NCBI GenBank assembly: GCA_963693365.1
Contig: CAVNZM010000011.1
Location: forward strand, 2,666,001-2,730,000
Origin: Amoebidium appalachense
Taxonomy: Eukaryota > Ichthyosporea
DNA: 64,000 nt
Reading direction: 5' to 3'
The notes beneath the pieces are model-generated. The model ran no database searches, was not told where the DNA came from, and was given only the letters and a program-made list of their open reading frames with translations. Shown here one piece after another: positions 45,818 through 57,462 of the stretch. The translations under genes and the position numbers were made by a program. The number at the start of each line of letters is the position of its first letter. Within the stretch, counting starts at the first letter, position 1.

Positions 45818-46192
45818 ATGTGCCGCGCCCCTAATTGTAGTATAATATGTATCGGTATCTCTCATAGACATCCTGTAGAATGAGTGCAACCCATCGGACA
45901 ATTTAAAGGGGGGTTAAGGACATCCGGACTTGTGCTGATGGGTATAAGTGCACTTCCAGGTGTCTGTATGACATCTTGTCAGACGACTTTACTACGTCTT
46001 TAAGATGTCCACTGTCTTGAATCCATGCCAGACGTATTTAATATATATGGGATGTGTTTCAGACGCCTTGCCATCCTGAAATTCCGGGTTATCCTAAACC
46101 CGTCCTAAGCTATCTTTTAGATATATTAACGACGATAGGACGTCCTAAAGTCGTACAGGACAGGTTTCGGATGGGGGGTGATCTTTGCTGAT

Positions 46193-47297
46193 GCTTTTCT
46201 GATTTCTTTATTTTTCAGCCTAGTGGAATTTTTATCTTGTTTACTTTTATTTGTTTATTTATATTATTATTAATATTCTGAATTCTCATCATGATTCTAA
46301 TATCAGAGAAAAGTGAGATGGGTGTGTTCTTTTCCGGGTTTTCGTTTCCTTAATATCTTCTCTCTCTCTTTTTTTTTTTTTCGTACATCGTATAGCTGAT
46401 ACTCTTTCCGTTGTTGCTTATTTTTTTAACCCTTCTGCCGCATCCCATTCATCCACCGGAATCACGTGATATCTGGGGCTAAACCGCACTTTCGGTATAC
46501 ACACGGAACTGGCGCGGTATACTAGTATTTAACCGGTATAACCCTCCGAAGTATACCGAAATTGTGCTTTACTCCCATATGTTGTGGTGACTGTCCGGGA
46601 GTTGGGGGTGGAGGAGGGCTGTTTTTGCACGCACGCTTTTCTGATTTCTTTATTTTTCAGCCTAGTGGAATTTTTATCTTGTTTACTTTTATTTTTTATT
46701 TGTTTATCTATATTATTATTAATATTTTGAATTCTCATCATGATTCTAATATCAGAGAAAAGTGAGATAGGTGTGTTCTTTTCCGGGTTTTCATTTCCTT
46801 AATATCCTCTCTCTCTCTCTTTTTTTTTTCCCCGTACATCGTATAGCTGATACTCTTTCCGTTGTTGCTTATTTTTTAACCCTTCTGCCGCATCCCATTC
46901 ATCCACCGGAATAACGTGATATCTGGGGCTAAACCGCACTTTCGGTATACACACGGAACTGGCGCGGTATACTGGTATTTAACCGGTATAACCCTCCGAA
47001 GTATACCGAAAGTGTGCTTTACTCCCATATGTTGTGGTGACTGTCCGGGAGTTGGGGGTGGAGGAGGGCTGTTTTTGCACGCACGCTTTTCTGATTTCTT
47101 TATTTCTTAGCCTAGTGGAATTTTTATCTTGTTTACTTTTATTTTTTATTTGTTTATTTATATTATTATTAATATTTTGAATTCTCATCATGATTCTAAT
47201 ATCAGAGAAAAGTGAGATGGGCATGTTCTTTTCCGGGTTTTCATTTCCTTAATATCTTCTCTCTCTCTTTTTTTTTTCGTACATCGTATAGCTGATT
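46193..47297 (+). repeat. Tandem ~445-base repeat, array 2 (right part)
   Basis: Continues the array interrupted at 40919, with about two and a half units. It ends abruptly at CGTATAGCTGAT (47297), where the DIRS-like element begins. Confidence 0.9.
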
Positions 47298-47386
47298 TAG
47301 AAGGCACCAACCGTATTTTGGCCCTAAATACGCATACCACGATAAATTTTGTAAATACGGTAGATCGTATTTAGGGCCTAAATACG

Positions 47387-47505
47387 AATACTTCGCTTGA
47401 TTCATCAAGCTCTATTTAGAGATGTATTTAGGCCAACTGATCGGTTGGAATAGGGTTCCAACCATCAGTGGCCACTAGGGAGCCGACTATGGTATATAGG
47501 CGGCG
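47387..47505 (+). repeat. Left 119-base direct repeat of the DIRS-like element
   Basis: Begins AATACTTCGCTTG and ends ATAGGCGGCG. It contains internal inverted words (CCAACTGATCGGTTGG, TTGATTCATCAA). Confidence 0.9.
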
Positions 47506-48110
47506 CACTAGCCATTCAACCCCGGTTCCGCAAGTATTTCCAAATTCGTGTGGGGGGACAACTCTTCCAGTACACGGTGCTTCCCTTCGGTTACTCCCTC
47601 AGTCCCCACTTTTTCATGCGCCTTATGCGCGAGTTCGCGCATCGGTTACGTGCACGCGGCATCCGTTCGTTGGTTTTCCTCGATGACTGGGCCATCTTCG
47701 AACAGGCGGCACGGGCACTCGACACACGCAGGGTGGTGGAGCAGGAATTGAAAGTCACCGGCCTTACGAAGCATCCGAATAAGGCTCATTGGGACCCAGT
47801 GAGTGCCCTCGACCATTTAGGCATCCACATAAATTTGGAGGAAGGGTATTTGTCTCCCACATTGGCGTCTCTGGAAAGATTATCGGGGGAAACACGTTCT
47901 TTGATGGCTAAGGCGCGCAAAGGACGGCGGTGGGTGGAAAAGAAGCAGGTGGCTAGATGGCTAGGGTTGGTTGTTAGTTTGCGTGCGGCGGTGCCTCATG
48001 TACTCACGGTTGTCCGGCTGGTGTATGGTGCTCTACGCGGCGGGAACTGGCGTAGCTTTGTGCGGTTAACGGGCGGCAGCTACGCATTATCGGTAAAACC
48101 ATGGGTATAA
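47506..48110 (+). pseudogene. DIRS-like reverse transcriptase, N-terminally truncated
   Basis: An open frame from the repeat boundary reads IQPRFRKYFQIRVGGQLF, YTVLPFGYSLSPHFF, VFLDDWAIF (the YxDD-equivalent box) and HLGIHINLEEG. These are the palm and connection motifs of DIRS-type RT. The fingers and the first catalytic Asp region are missing. It ends at TAA 48108-48110 and overlaps the next frame's ATG (48101) by ten bases. Confidence 0.82.
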
Positions 48111-48643
48111 TAGGTCGGCTTCCCCGCACGGAAATCTGGCCTGAGCCTATCACGGCCACTCTCATCACAGATGCTGCCACCTCACACGGGTGGGGGGCAG
48201 TACTACAGTTGGGCCTACCAATCTCGCAGGTTGTGGAGGCTTTCGGTCGTTGGGCGGAGAGCGATGCACCGCGGGCGGCTGCAGTGGCGGAGTGCGAGGG
48301 CCTACTCGAGGCCTACCGCAGGCCCGAAATGCAGGCCCTAATCCAACGTCAGCGCGTACGCTGGCAGTCAGACGCCCAGGCCGCGTTGGGCGCGGTGCGC
48401 AAAAAGGGCAGCAGCAGCCCCGCCATGCAGCGAGTGCTATGGCAACTGCTGCAGTTGTGTTTGGAAAAGGGGCTCCCCTGGCCCCAAGAGCTGTCATACA
48501 TTCCGGGCGAAGTGAACGACCGTGCGGATTGGTTGTCGCGGATTGATCCCCGCCACGAGTGGTCGGTTACCCCTGCGGGGGTCGAGCGTATCGAGCAGAC
48601 ACTCGGATTGCATACGGCGGTGGATCGGTTTGCTACACACTGA
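48101..48643 (+). pseudogene. DIRS-like RNase H domain
   Basis: Starts MGIIGRLPRTEIWPEPIT and contains TLITDAATSHGWGAVL (first catalytic Asp), AECEGLLEAYR (Glu), LSYIPGEVNDRADWLSR (last Asp) and DRFATH. It overlaps the RT frame in a -1 arrangement. The stop at 48641-48643 is again overlapped by the frame that continues the family's C-terminal part. Confidence 0.82.
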
Positions 48644-49034
48644 GACAGCAGTCAAACCCACGTTTCACACATGGACCGCGGTGGTCCCCGTGAGCGGTGG
48701 GCAGGATGGGCTTGCCGCCGCATGGCAGGGCCCCAGCTGGTGGGCGCCACCGTTTCCGTTGATCAAGCGGACAGTGGCGAAGATTCAGCGGGAATGTGCG
48801 CAGGGAATATTAGTGGTTCCGGTGTGGGACACTGCCTTATGGTGGCCGGTGGTGCAAGGGATGGCACAGGCCCACACGGACCTAGCCCCCGAAGAAGTGG
48901 TGTTTCCGGTCGGTGTCCGGTCTTGGCGAATGCGTGCCTTCCTATTGGACGGCAGCACCCGCCCCCTTCATGATTGGATGAAAATCACTCGCCGCGCCGC
49001 TCCTGCCATCCAGCTTTGTGTCTTATTTCTGTAA
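48632..49034 (+). pseudogene. DIRS-like post-RNase-H segment
   Basis: After a further one-base shift the sequence reads TETAVKPTFHTWT, WWAPPFPLIKRTVAKIQ and VVPVWDTALWWPVV. This matches the conserved segment after RNase H in DIRS/Ngaro and related elements (NPPF, P-W-W). It ends at TAA 49032-49034, shortly before the right direct repeat. No tyrosine recombinase follows. Confidence 0.7.
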
Positions 49035-49071
49035 AATAAGAATGTGGTCGCAGATAGCAACAACATATCTA

Positions 49072-49190
49072 AATACTTCGCTTGATTCATCAAGCTCTAT
49101 TTAGAGATGTATTTAGGCCAACTGATTGGTTGGAATAGGGTTCCAACAATCAGTGGCCACTAGGGAGCCGACTATGGTATATAGGCGGCG
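49072..49190 (+). repeat. Right 119-base direct repeat of the DIRS-like element
   Basis: Same length as the left copy. The word GCAACAACATATCTAAAT at 49058-49075 recurs at about 49598-49615, which could be the second half of a split repeat. Confidence 0.9.
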
Positions 49191-49368
49191 ACCCGTTCTA
49201 CTCGTCTTAGCTTTGTTTCCCCGTCGGCCCCTACTTAGCCCCACCCACCCGCCCGAGCTGTGTTGCATTTCCCCGTCTTTAGCTAGTCTCTTGCTGATTG
49301 GCTACGGCACACACACACACACAGACACACACCCACACATGCACACATACATGTACACACACACATAC

Positions 49369-49403
<35 letters not shown>

Positions 49404-50468
49404 CACATACGTACACAAACACACGCCTACGCATTGAGGGTAGTGGAGGGAGAGGATAGGGTAGAGGGGTTTTCTTCGTGCGGTGTGTTTATTTGGATTT
49501 TGTTCGTAGAGAGGCAGTGCATGCCATGGTATGTGTACGTTTCTGATGATCGTGCCCAGGGGCACTTGGCTGAGCCGAGCCAATAAGCAAATCGAAAGCA
49601 ACAACATATCTAAATGCATATGATTATTGGGGTGCTGCCAAACAGGCCCTAAGCGTGGCCCCTGTCTGATGGACCCCCCCCCCCCCAAAAAAAAAAACAA
49701 AAAAAAATCTTTGGGTTGTTTGGATTTCTGCCTAAGGTCTATTTGCGTGGTCCTGCGGCATGCATTTGGTACTCACCACCACCACCGCACACACACGTGC
49801 ACACGGAGTCAAACAGCCATTGCCACCTACACACTTCTATGATCAAGTATACATACAGCAATCCTGTGCTTTATTCGGTCTTTCATGCATTTTGCAGAGG
49901 AATATCGTCCATGTACGCACCCCTTCGATTGATCAAAATATGCTTTGGATCAACAGAAAGCAATACACGGCAATAGCAGAGGCTAGTGGGTAGGTACACG
50001 TGAATGTGTTACAGTAGCAGAAATTTGTGATCAAGTCATGAAAAACATGAAGGAAATCTCAGTCGACATCCCAAGAAGCTAAAATACGCACGTGAAAAAC
50101 TTCTGTACCATTATTGGCCTAGTCCAATCGACCAGTAATGGATCAGATCTCACACATATCGTCCGTGTAATCTCTATGTAATCGCAAAATCAGACACAGC
50201 CACCCACCATAGAGCTTGACAAAATATTACTTGTACATGATTACCCTTGTTACCCAAAACTCCTTCAAAATGGAAAAATCCACATGTTTCAGGCAACATC
50301 AAGAGCACAACAGAATCCCATCTCTCGAGTCAGAATGTTCATAGGCGCAGAGAAATTCTCACTTGTCTTTAAAGCTAATCACGTCCGCTCATCACACACA
50401 AGCAAAACAGCATCTTCAACCACATCAAAGACAAGAACGGTATCTTTGACGACGCTAAAGCAGGGCTG
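49191..50468. other. Intergenic region with CA/CACA arrays and a possible lone exon
   Basis: An irregular CA array lies at 49311-49424, with C/A runs at 49674-49707. At 49901-49993 a frame follows TTTTGCAG and reads NIVHVRTPSIDQNMLWINRK to a TAG, which could be a terminal exon but has no partner. The rest shows no gene. Confidence 0.4.
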
Positions 50469-50601
50469 CTATTGGCCGCCCCTCTGCATGTCCCTCTGCA
50501 GGCGGGTGGCATAGGCCTTGGACACCACATTCCAGGCCTCAAGGTAGCGGTCCATGCACTTGGCCAGGCACACCTGTGAAAGGGGTGTGTGTTAGTGTAC
50601 G

Positions 50602-50633
<32 letters not shown>

Positions 50634-51058
50634 GCCATCTTCTTTCCGTTTTTGTGGTTTGGGGATAAAGAGCGAGCCCAGCAAGAGGAGCAGGGGAAAA
50701 GAGGGGGGGGGGGGGGGGGGGGGAGAGGGGGGGGGGGGGAACGCTTAGAAACATGAATGTGTCACATCAAATCACAAAAGAGACATTGAAAAAGACAGAG
50801 AGAGGGGACGAGCGGACGAGGGGCGGGGTAGGAATGGGGGGGAGTTCACCGGATAACATTTCTTTGCATACAGCTGAAGAAGAATGATAAAAGCAAGATG
50901 TAGTCGTGATTTATTGGGGGAAAGGGGGGAAGGGGGGGGGGTTGGAGAGGGGGAGTGCCAAAACTAAACACAGCACGGTGTGGATATATCAACATGGGGT
51001 TTGAAGTGGGTGAGCAGGTGGAAGACCAAGCGGAAGCTGAAGGGACGGAAAATATGGG

Positions 51059-51098
<40 letters not shown>

Positions 51099-51994
51099 GC
51101 GGCCGGGAGGGGGGGGGGGGGGGGGAGCATGGGGGGCAGAGATGAAGGTCAAGGAGTCTCAGTCGAGCACACAGGGCATACAACAGCATGCAGTACCTGT
51201 CTTAGCACAGTGCTGTACATTCGTTCCCATTTAGGCTGCCAAGCGTGCAATGTTTCTCATGGAAGATAGACTAATACATAGCACACGAAGTGACGAAAAA
51301 ATGAGGCAGTACAAACAGTAGGGGTTTATTTTTTGAAGGGGGGTGGGGGTGGGTGGGTGGGGGGAGGGGGGGGGGGGAGGGTTTGTTACCCGCTCGGAGC
51401 TGGACAGATCAGCGCCAGGCTTTGGGATGCACTTTGCGTAGCACTTGTCGGTCATTTTCTGCAGATGCATCAGCATCAATACCCATGCAATTGCTCAGGA
51501 AAGGGAGGAGGGAGGGGGAGGAATGTACACAGATTGGAGTATAGCCGCACACAACCAGCTTGGAAGCTCCATATAAAATACTAATCAAGCACCGTATATA
51601 GAGTACCCAACATACAGAGGGCCCGACACAGGCAGGAAAGCCTGAAGGCAGGAAGGAGGAGTTTCTTGCTTTGCCCCAGACGGGAAGAGAGGGGAGTGGG
51701 TGATAGTAGTGCCGGAAGAGGGTGGCTAACAAAGTATGTAATAAAGAGCCAAACCAGGTCCAGGTGTTGGGGAATATCACCAAGTATGGAAAAGAAATCA
51801 GATGCGACAGTTGAGCTACAAAAAAAGAAGAGAAATCCATGGCCAGGCCCTTGACACACAGACACTTTAATTAGAAGCAACAACTGGTCCAGACTATATC
51901 TTTGTCCAGCCTTATACAACCAAGTTCTCTGTTCCGCCTTTCCTGTTAAAGCAAGTAGAGACAGAAACTGCCTCTGGTGCATTTGCGTGTGTAT

Positions 51995-52031
<37 letters not shown>

Positions 52032-52386
52032 TGTGTGTGTGTGTGTGTGTGTGTCAGGTGTTCTTGGGTGCGTGTGCGTGTGCGTGTGTTGTGCAAGTAC
52101 ATGCATGTGCGTGTGTGTGCGTATATGCGTGGGTGCCAAGTTTAGAGGCGGGGGTAAGGGAGTAGAAGAGGGGGGAGGGGGGGTGGAGGGGGAGGGGGGA
52201 GGGAGGATGGGGGAGTTGGAGGGGGGAGGGGCGGGAGGGGTGGGAACAAGGGGAGGGTGTTACCTGCAAAAGCTCCTGTGCGTTCGCGATGGCCATCTGG
52301 CCGCGCACCTGGTCCATAATATCCTCCTTGTTCACTGACCGGCCACCGGCCGCAGCGCTGCCACTGAAATCGTTGAAGCCGCTCAT
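50469..52386 (-). CDS. TIM13: Mitochondrial import chaperone subunit Tim13
   Basis: Three exons on the minus strand (52386-52264, 51458-51390, 50573-50469), all phase 0 with GTAACA donors, encode 98 residues. The protein starts MSGFNDFSGS. The second part of exon 1 reads DIMDQVRGQMAIANAQELLQ, matching the Tim13 N-terminal helix. The twin CX3C pair is CYAKC (47-51) and CLAKC (66-70), with 14 residues between. C-terminal CMDRYLEAWNVVSKAYATRL is typical of Tim13 more than Tim8, 9 or 10. Small Tims work in the intermembrane space as hexamers (Tim8-Tim13) that carry hydrophobic precursors to TIM22 and SAM. The Cys pairs form disulfides through Mia40/Erv1. Introns are C-rich on the sense strand; intron 2 ends in a CA run before TTTCACAG. 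It is the most securely predicted gene in the window. Confidence 0.95.
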
Positions 52387-52472
52387 TTCCTTTATGTGGT
52401 TTTTCCAAGAGAGTTGTATGAGTAGGACTTTCTGACAAGGTTTTTTGATGCGGGTGTGGCGTGGTGTGCCTG

Positions 52473-52498
52473 TTATATATCAAAGCTTTGTAGCCAAT
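52473..52498 (-). promoter_or_regulatory. TIM13 core promoter
   Basis: On the minus strand ATTGG (complement of CCAAT at 52494-52498) is followed by a TATATAA word (complement of 52473-52479), about 90 bases upstream of the ATG at 52386. The placement fits a TATA promoter. Confidence 0.6.
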
Positions 52499-52773
52499 CA
52501 ACATTGAGCATATTGTTGGTTATGATATGCATCGGCGGTTTGTGCTGAACAGAATCACTTAGCTTTTAGACGATTTTTAAATTTGAATTTTTCCCTTTTT
52601 TAATTGCTTTAATGATGTTTTAAATTTGTTGATATCGGCGGCAGCAAGCCCAAGACTTGGCGCCAACTCGTGGCTCAGCTCGCACTCGGAGAGAAAGAAC
52701 ATGAAAACTGCGCACGTGTGTAGGGAAAGGAAAACTCTGAAGTAGGGAAACACGTACACAGCGAGAGAGAGAG

Positions 52774-52836
<63 letters not shown>

Positions 52837-53046
52837 CTAGGCGGTTGGGAGGAATATTCGTACATTAAGTGAAGAATTTTGTGGGTGATACCCCAGTGCA
52901 GGCATAAGTAGGATGGGGTTGTGTGTCGAAAGGCAAAAATGACCTTGAGTGGTGGGATGAACATGCACGTGCATGCCTTGCCCAGAAATGGTGGGCCCAG
53001 AACAGTAGAAATCTTGACATCTTGACCTTATACTCACCTTGCGGTA
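52499..53046. other. Spacer between divergent genes TIM13 and the helical-repeat gene
   Basis: Contains a (GA)n run at 52761-52830. A minus-strand open stretch near 52580-52700 (LAAADINKFKTSL) is unsupported. No TATA box is evident just before 53047. Confidence 0.45.
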
Positions 53047-54472
53047 ATGTTTTCTGTAGCGTTTAGGGCTACCTTTCGGTTTAACAACACCCCTTTTCTT
53101 CAGTCTCTTCCTCCAGCCTCCTCCCCCTCCTTCTGCACCCCTTCCACTCTCCCCGTTTTAGGGCTTGCGATCGTCATTTATCGTAACATCTCCCACTCTC
53201 ACTCGCTATGGCGTTCAGCCCGCCATGTAGGCGGAGGTAAACACGCCTTTTTGCACAAACGAGACAAGGAGGCTACCACTTTCCCCCTTACACCCCCTTC
53301 CAATCCTTCGAACCAACATGACCAGTTACCCGTCGACGTTAACTTTGACGTTTTCCTGGAACCACAACCACTGCCCAATGCTAGCGAGAACACGGCTCTG
53401 GCTGAAGAGCCCCCCGGAGTTGGAAGCGCCAACCTTGGTTTCCCAGAAACCCATACAACGACACACCTGGATGCAAAGAACGGAGGATCAAAAAGCCCGT
53501 CAACCGATCAGCCCCCGAACAATCATGAAACAACAGCAGATATCTCCAAGTGCACCACAACCACTCAGCGGCTCCCGGCTCCCAGTTTTATAGAGGATAG
53601 TCCGAGTGGAAAACGTGAAAGCACGGTTGCCATTGCACCCATACCAGTCAGATGGGAGACGGCTTACGTTGAAGTGGATAAGAGCAGGGAAAGCCAAAGA
53701 AGCGTGCGAAAAGAACCGTTGCAAAGAAAGGCGCCGACCGACGCCGCAGATGTGAGCAATACGGTTCGTTGGTTTCATCTTCTTCCGTTGACAGCCCCTC
53801 TCAATAGGAATGCTTTGAGAAGTGAGACCAAAGCTGCACAAACCCCAACTGAACTATTGAGTCTTTTCGACGAGAATTGTTTCGGATATGATTTTGACAA
53901 TCTCACCGTTGCCCTCAACGTCCTTGCTCAACGTTCCCGAGACAACCGAACGAACGCGGAGAAAATTAGACGGGACGAGAGATATGTCCGTATGTTATTT
54001 CGCTACCAATCCCTTCTCTTGGCGCAATGGAGGGAGGGTTGCCCAACTCCTCCCCTTATCGCAGGGGGTTTGTTTTCTCTGAGCAATTTGGGCTATTCCT
54101 ATGTCCACATGCCATCCCTTTCACACCTGCTCGTCCGGGCTTCAAAGGAGTGTTGGGGCAGGTATGGGCCGAGGGATCTTTCCGACGTGTTGCAAGCACG
54201 TGTTACGTCTCTTTCCAAGTTGTTCAATCGTGAGTATCCCTTCTTATTTTTGTGACGTTTTTGTTGATGTTCTTTTCTTTGTTGTCTCCTCCATATTTCT
54301 AACCCTCCAACGCATACATCAGCACCCCCCCCCTCCCCCCGCCCCTTCCCTCCCTCTTGCAGGCACTCACATTTACACACACACTCATACACACGATGGC
54401 CGTACATGGTCACTTCCATCCTCCCCCCTTCATCCCTTGTCCCACCCTGAGGCTCACTTCACACCCCCCTCT

Positions 54473-54504
<32 letters not shown>

Positions 54505-54563
54505 CCCTCTCCCGTTTCTTTTCTCTGCTCTTTCGGCCGCCCCCCCCCCCTCCCAAGAACCCC

Positions 54564-54630
<67 letters not shown>

Positions 54631-54763
54631 TTGTCAGCCATAACTGCCCCCTCCCCAACATCTTTGTTCCGGTCCTAGTGGTGTCAAATCATCCTTCCCC
54701 CCAACTAATCGGAGAGATTTATGGCGAATTTCATGCCCTTTGTTAAAAATATTTAGCTGCATA

Positions 54764-54794
<31 letters not shown>

Positions 54795-55548
54795 AAAAAA
54801 AAAAAAACCGGCCACCCCCTTCTCCTTGATGTGCTCTACGTATGGTTCTACACTTTGTGCATGTGCATTATGTTATCCTATGTGGATTGGCAAATCGTCC
54901 TGTGTAACACCCCCCCCCCCCCCCCCCCCCCCCTTCCCCTTTCCGCCTGGGGGCCTCCTCCCTCCCGAACTAGCCAGTTTCCTTCTTTTGACACTTTCCC
55001 CCCTCTTCTCCTTTTACCCCTTCTTCCCCCCCTCTTCCCAAACACACTCACATGCACACACAACTACTTACCTATTCACCAAGTAGATGAGAAAGGCCCA
55101 CCACTAAGATCACCACACACACACACGCACGCACCTATTATGTCCTTGTTCTACATTTTACACACATCACCGTCAAAAACCAACTTCGTATCATCTGGGT
55201 GGCACATGTCCTTCAAATCGTCTCTTCACCACCCAAACTAAATCTCGCGAGGCTCCCCCTCCTCCCCTGTTTCATCCCTCTGGGCTCCCCCATCATCAAG
55301 ACCCTTCAGGTTCCCTCCCCCGGATGGGCTCTGCTTATGACGCATACTGTGCGCATTGCTGATATTGCATACTTGAATGTTTGCCTTTACATGTGTCCTG
55401 CACCATGCTTCTCATCGTGTATGCGTACTTCGCACGGTGTTCCGCATTTAAACCCCCCTGCCCCCTTCCTTCCCTTTTTTTTTGGCAATCCGGCTTGCAC
55501 GGCTTGCAGCCTACACACTCAACAAAGGCACGTGATAACGCTGACATT

Positions 55549-55599
<51 letters not shown>

Positions 55600-56530
55600 A
55601 CTCCCGTCCCTTCCCCCAGCCTTTTCCCCCCTTCCCTTAAAAGATACACACAGATACCTGTAAGTAAGCATGGACGAACTCTCCCAACAAGCACCAACAA
55701 GCACCAACAAGCATGCACACATTCATGAACACACACACATGCTCACCTCACACACATGTATGCACACACACATACACACACACACATGAGTAGTCTTCCC
55801 TCTCCCAGTCTCTTCCCACTCTCCCTTCCCCCCCCCCCCCCCCCCCCCTCCCCTCCCCTCCATCCCCCCTCCCTCCGTCCTCCCTCCCTCAACTGCCGCA
55901 TGCACACGCATGCACGCACACGCACACACACACACACACACACACATGCACACCTACACACACACACTCTCTCACGTACACACACACGTACACACATTCA
56001 GGCGCCGATGAAGTTCGTCAGATCGAATCTAACATCGTCTCCATAGCACCCAAAGCCCCACCAATCAGCCTCACCCGCATCACGTGGGCCATTGCTAAGG
56101 GCGGCATAACATTCCATTCTGCCCCCCTCGCATTTTCCGCAATCGCAGAGGCGGTGCAAAACCATTTAGAATATGACACGCGTCAGTTGGCGTTGCTGGC
56201 ATGGGGTTTGGCTAGGGGGGGGCTTGAGGATGAGCGGGTGTTTGACTATCTGTGCGCCGGGATACTCGACGCGGTGGATAACTCCCACTATATCCCGGAG
56301 GCACGGCTACAACCACAGGTAACTGGCCTCTTCTTCCGGGTTTTTTTTTATGGGTCTATATTCTTGTTGGACTGTTGGTGCCGGGAGTTTTCTGTTTGCG
56401 TGCTCCTGTGGGTGTGTCAGGGTTGATGTTATGCATATGCTAGCGCAGATACACGCCACGGCATTCAAAAACGCACACATACAACCATGTCCCCCCCCCC
56501 CCCTCTCCCCCTTCCCTACCCTCTTTTCGC

Positions 56531-56564
<34 letters not shown>

Positions 56565-57382
56565 ATGAATGTGCACTAGCACTTCGTAGCTTATAACTCA
56601 TTCTACCCCCCCCCCACCCTCCTCCTCCCCCACCTACCCCCACCACCACCACCACACACACACAAATGTTTCCCTTAAACACACGCACACCCCTTCCCAT
56701 CCCAAACATAAGCTCACACACACACTCCTACCGAAACTATACACACAATATTCCATTCCCTGTGTTAAACCACCACCACCTCCTCTCAGGCAATGAAAGG
56801 CTGCAGTTTGGAACACTGCTGTTTACGGATAGGGAGCCTTTTTAAGTTTTTGTATTCTCATTCATTATATCCCCCCCCCCCCCCCCCCCCCCCCCGGACG
56901 CGGACACACACACACACGCGCACACACACACACACACGCACACACACCACAACATACACACACATGAACACACCACCACACACGCACACACACACAAACA
57001 GGACATCTCCAACGTTGCCTGGGCCTTTGCCCGTCACTACGAGGTGATGGGCTTCACCTCTCTACATGCATCTACGGCCGAGCTATTTTCGGCTCTTGAA
57101 GATGCGGCAATTCAGGATTGGGCCCGCTTCAACCCGAGGGAAAAAGCAAACCTTGTCGCATCTTTTGCCAAATTAGGCATAAGAACACCGAATCTAATTC
57201 GATTGGTCGAAAACGAACTCGCCAGCAGTTCGATTGGCGGTTTTAGCCGATGGGAGAAGCAACAGATTAGATGGGCGATTAGCACGATCGGAAAGCCTGC
57301 GATCCAAAATTCCAATAGCGGAGCGACGCTGCCCAAGGTTGACGATTTGATTGGCAAGTGGAGAGATTCGGAGTTTTGGTGA
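53047..57382 (+). CDS. Putative organelle-targeted helical-repeat RNA-binding protein (FASTK/OPR/HPR-like)
   Basis: Exons 53047-54229, 56002-56318 and 57002-57382 join in phase to 626 residues. The N-terminus MFSVAFRATFRF is Arg-rich and lacks acidic residues, like a mitochondrial or plastid presequence. Residues about 60-250 are low complexity. From about 275 on, helical repeats recur with a W/A-G/L signature: IAGGLFSLSNLGY, RITWAIAKGG, QLALLAWGLARGGLEDE, DISNVAWAFARHYEVMG and NLVASFAKLGI. Such ~38-residue alpha-helical repeats occur in FASTK, OPR and heptatricopeptide proteins that process or protect organellar transcripts. No C-terminal RAP domain is seen. The third exon begins exactly at the DISNVAWAFA repeat. 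Intron 1 (1.77 kb) and intron 2 both end in CA-rich acceptors. RNA binding is inferred from the repeats. Confidence 0.82.
54477..54628 (+). repeat. Poly-C and (CT)n composite in intron 1
   Basis: Three C runs (54477-54503, 54560-54573, 54601-54628) with a CT array at 54574-54600. All are pyrimidine on the coding strand. Confidence 0.75.
55326..55452. repeat. Dispersed ~125-base sequence (copy in intron 1)
   Basis: From GGCTCTGCTTATGACGCATA to GCATTTAAACCCC, this matches the reverse complement of about 60062-60195 at roughly 85 percent by eye. A shortened form begins at the donor of intron 1 of the CxHx6CxxC gene (59918). Confidence 0.7.
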
Positions 57383-57429
57383 GGAACTGTAGCTAGTGAG
57401 CTCGGCCGTCTACAAACAATTTCCCTTTT

Positions 57430-57462
<33 letters not shown>

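Larger units (their letters stand above)
40920..46192. mobile_element. 5.27-kb TIR-flanked element inserted in the repeat array
   Basis: The boundaries are exact because the insert splits a known repeat unit. The left end (40921-40933) and right end (46180-46192) are inverted copies of ATCAGCAAA[C/G]ATC, 12 of 13 bases matching. GCT occurs at 40917-40919 and 46193-46195, a likely 3-base target duplication. Subterminal regions share ATCCTAAACCCGT (about 40970 and 46088). The interior carries two minus-strand genes, a third possible exon, tandem repeats and a 500-N gap. No transposase is recognised, so the superfamily is open; the gap could hide one. Confidence 0.72.
47298..49190 (+). mobile_element. 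Deleted DIRS-like (tyrosine-recombinase type) retroelement
   Basis: Two 119-base direct repeats (47387-47505 and 49072-49190, about two differences) flank RT and RNase H coding sequence. A palindrome (47366-47386, CGTATTTAGG-G-CCTAAATACG) lies outside the left repeat. Coding similarity is to the DIRS/Ngaro type (LPFGYSLSP, FLDDW, and the post-RNase-H DRFAT and WWAPPFPLI region). The RT begins in its middle directly after the left repeat, and no tyrosine recombinase is present, so the element is an internally deleted remnant. Confidence 0.75.

Noticed and set aside
50469-50480. GGCGGCCAAT overlapping the TIM13 stop codon, identical to the boxes at 45349-45510
   Set aside because: A single copy inside coding sequence (Gly-Gly-Gln-stop) with no promoter context; most likely coincidence.
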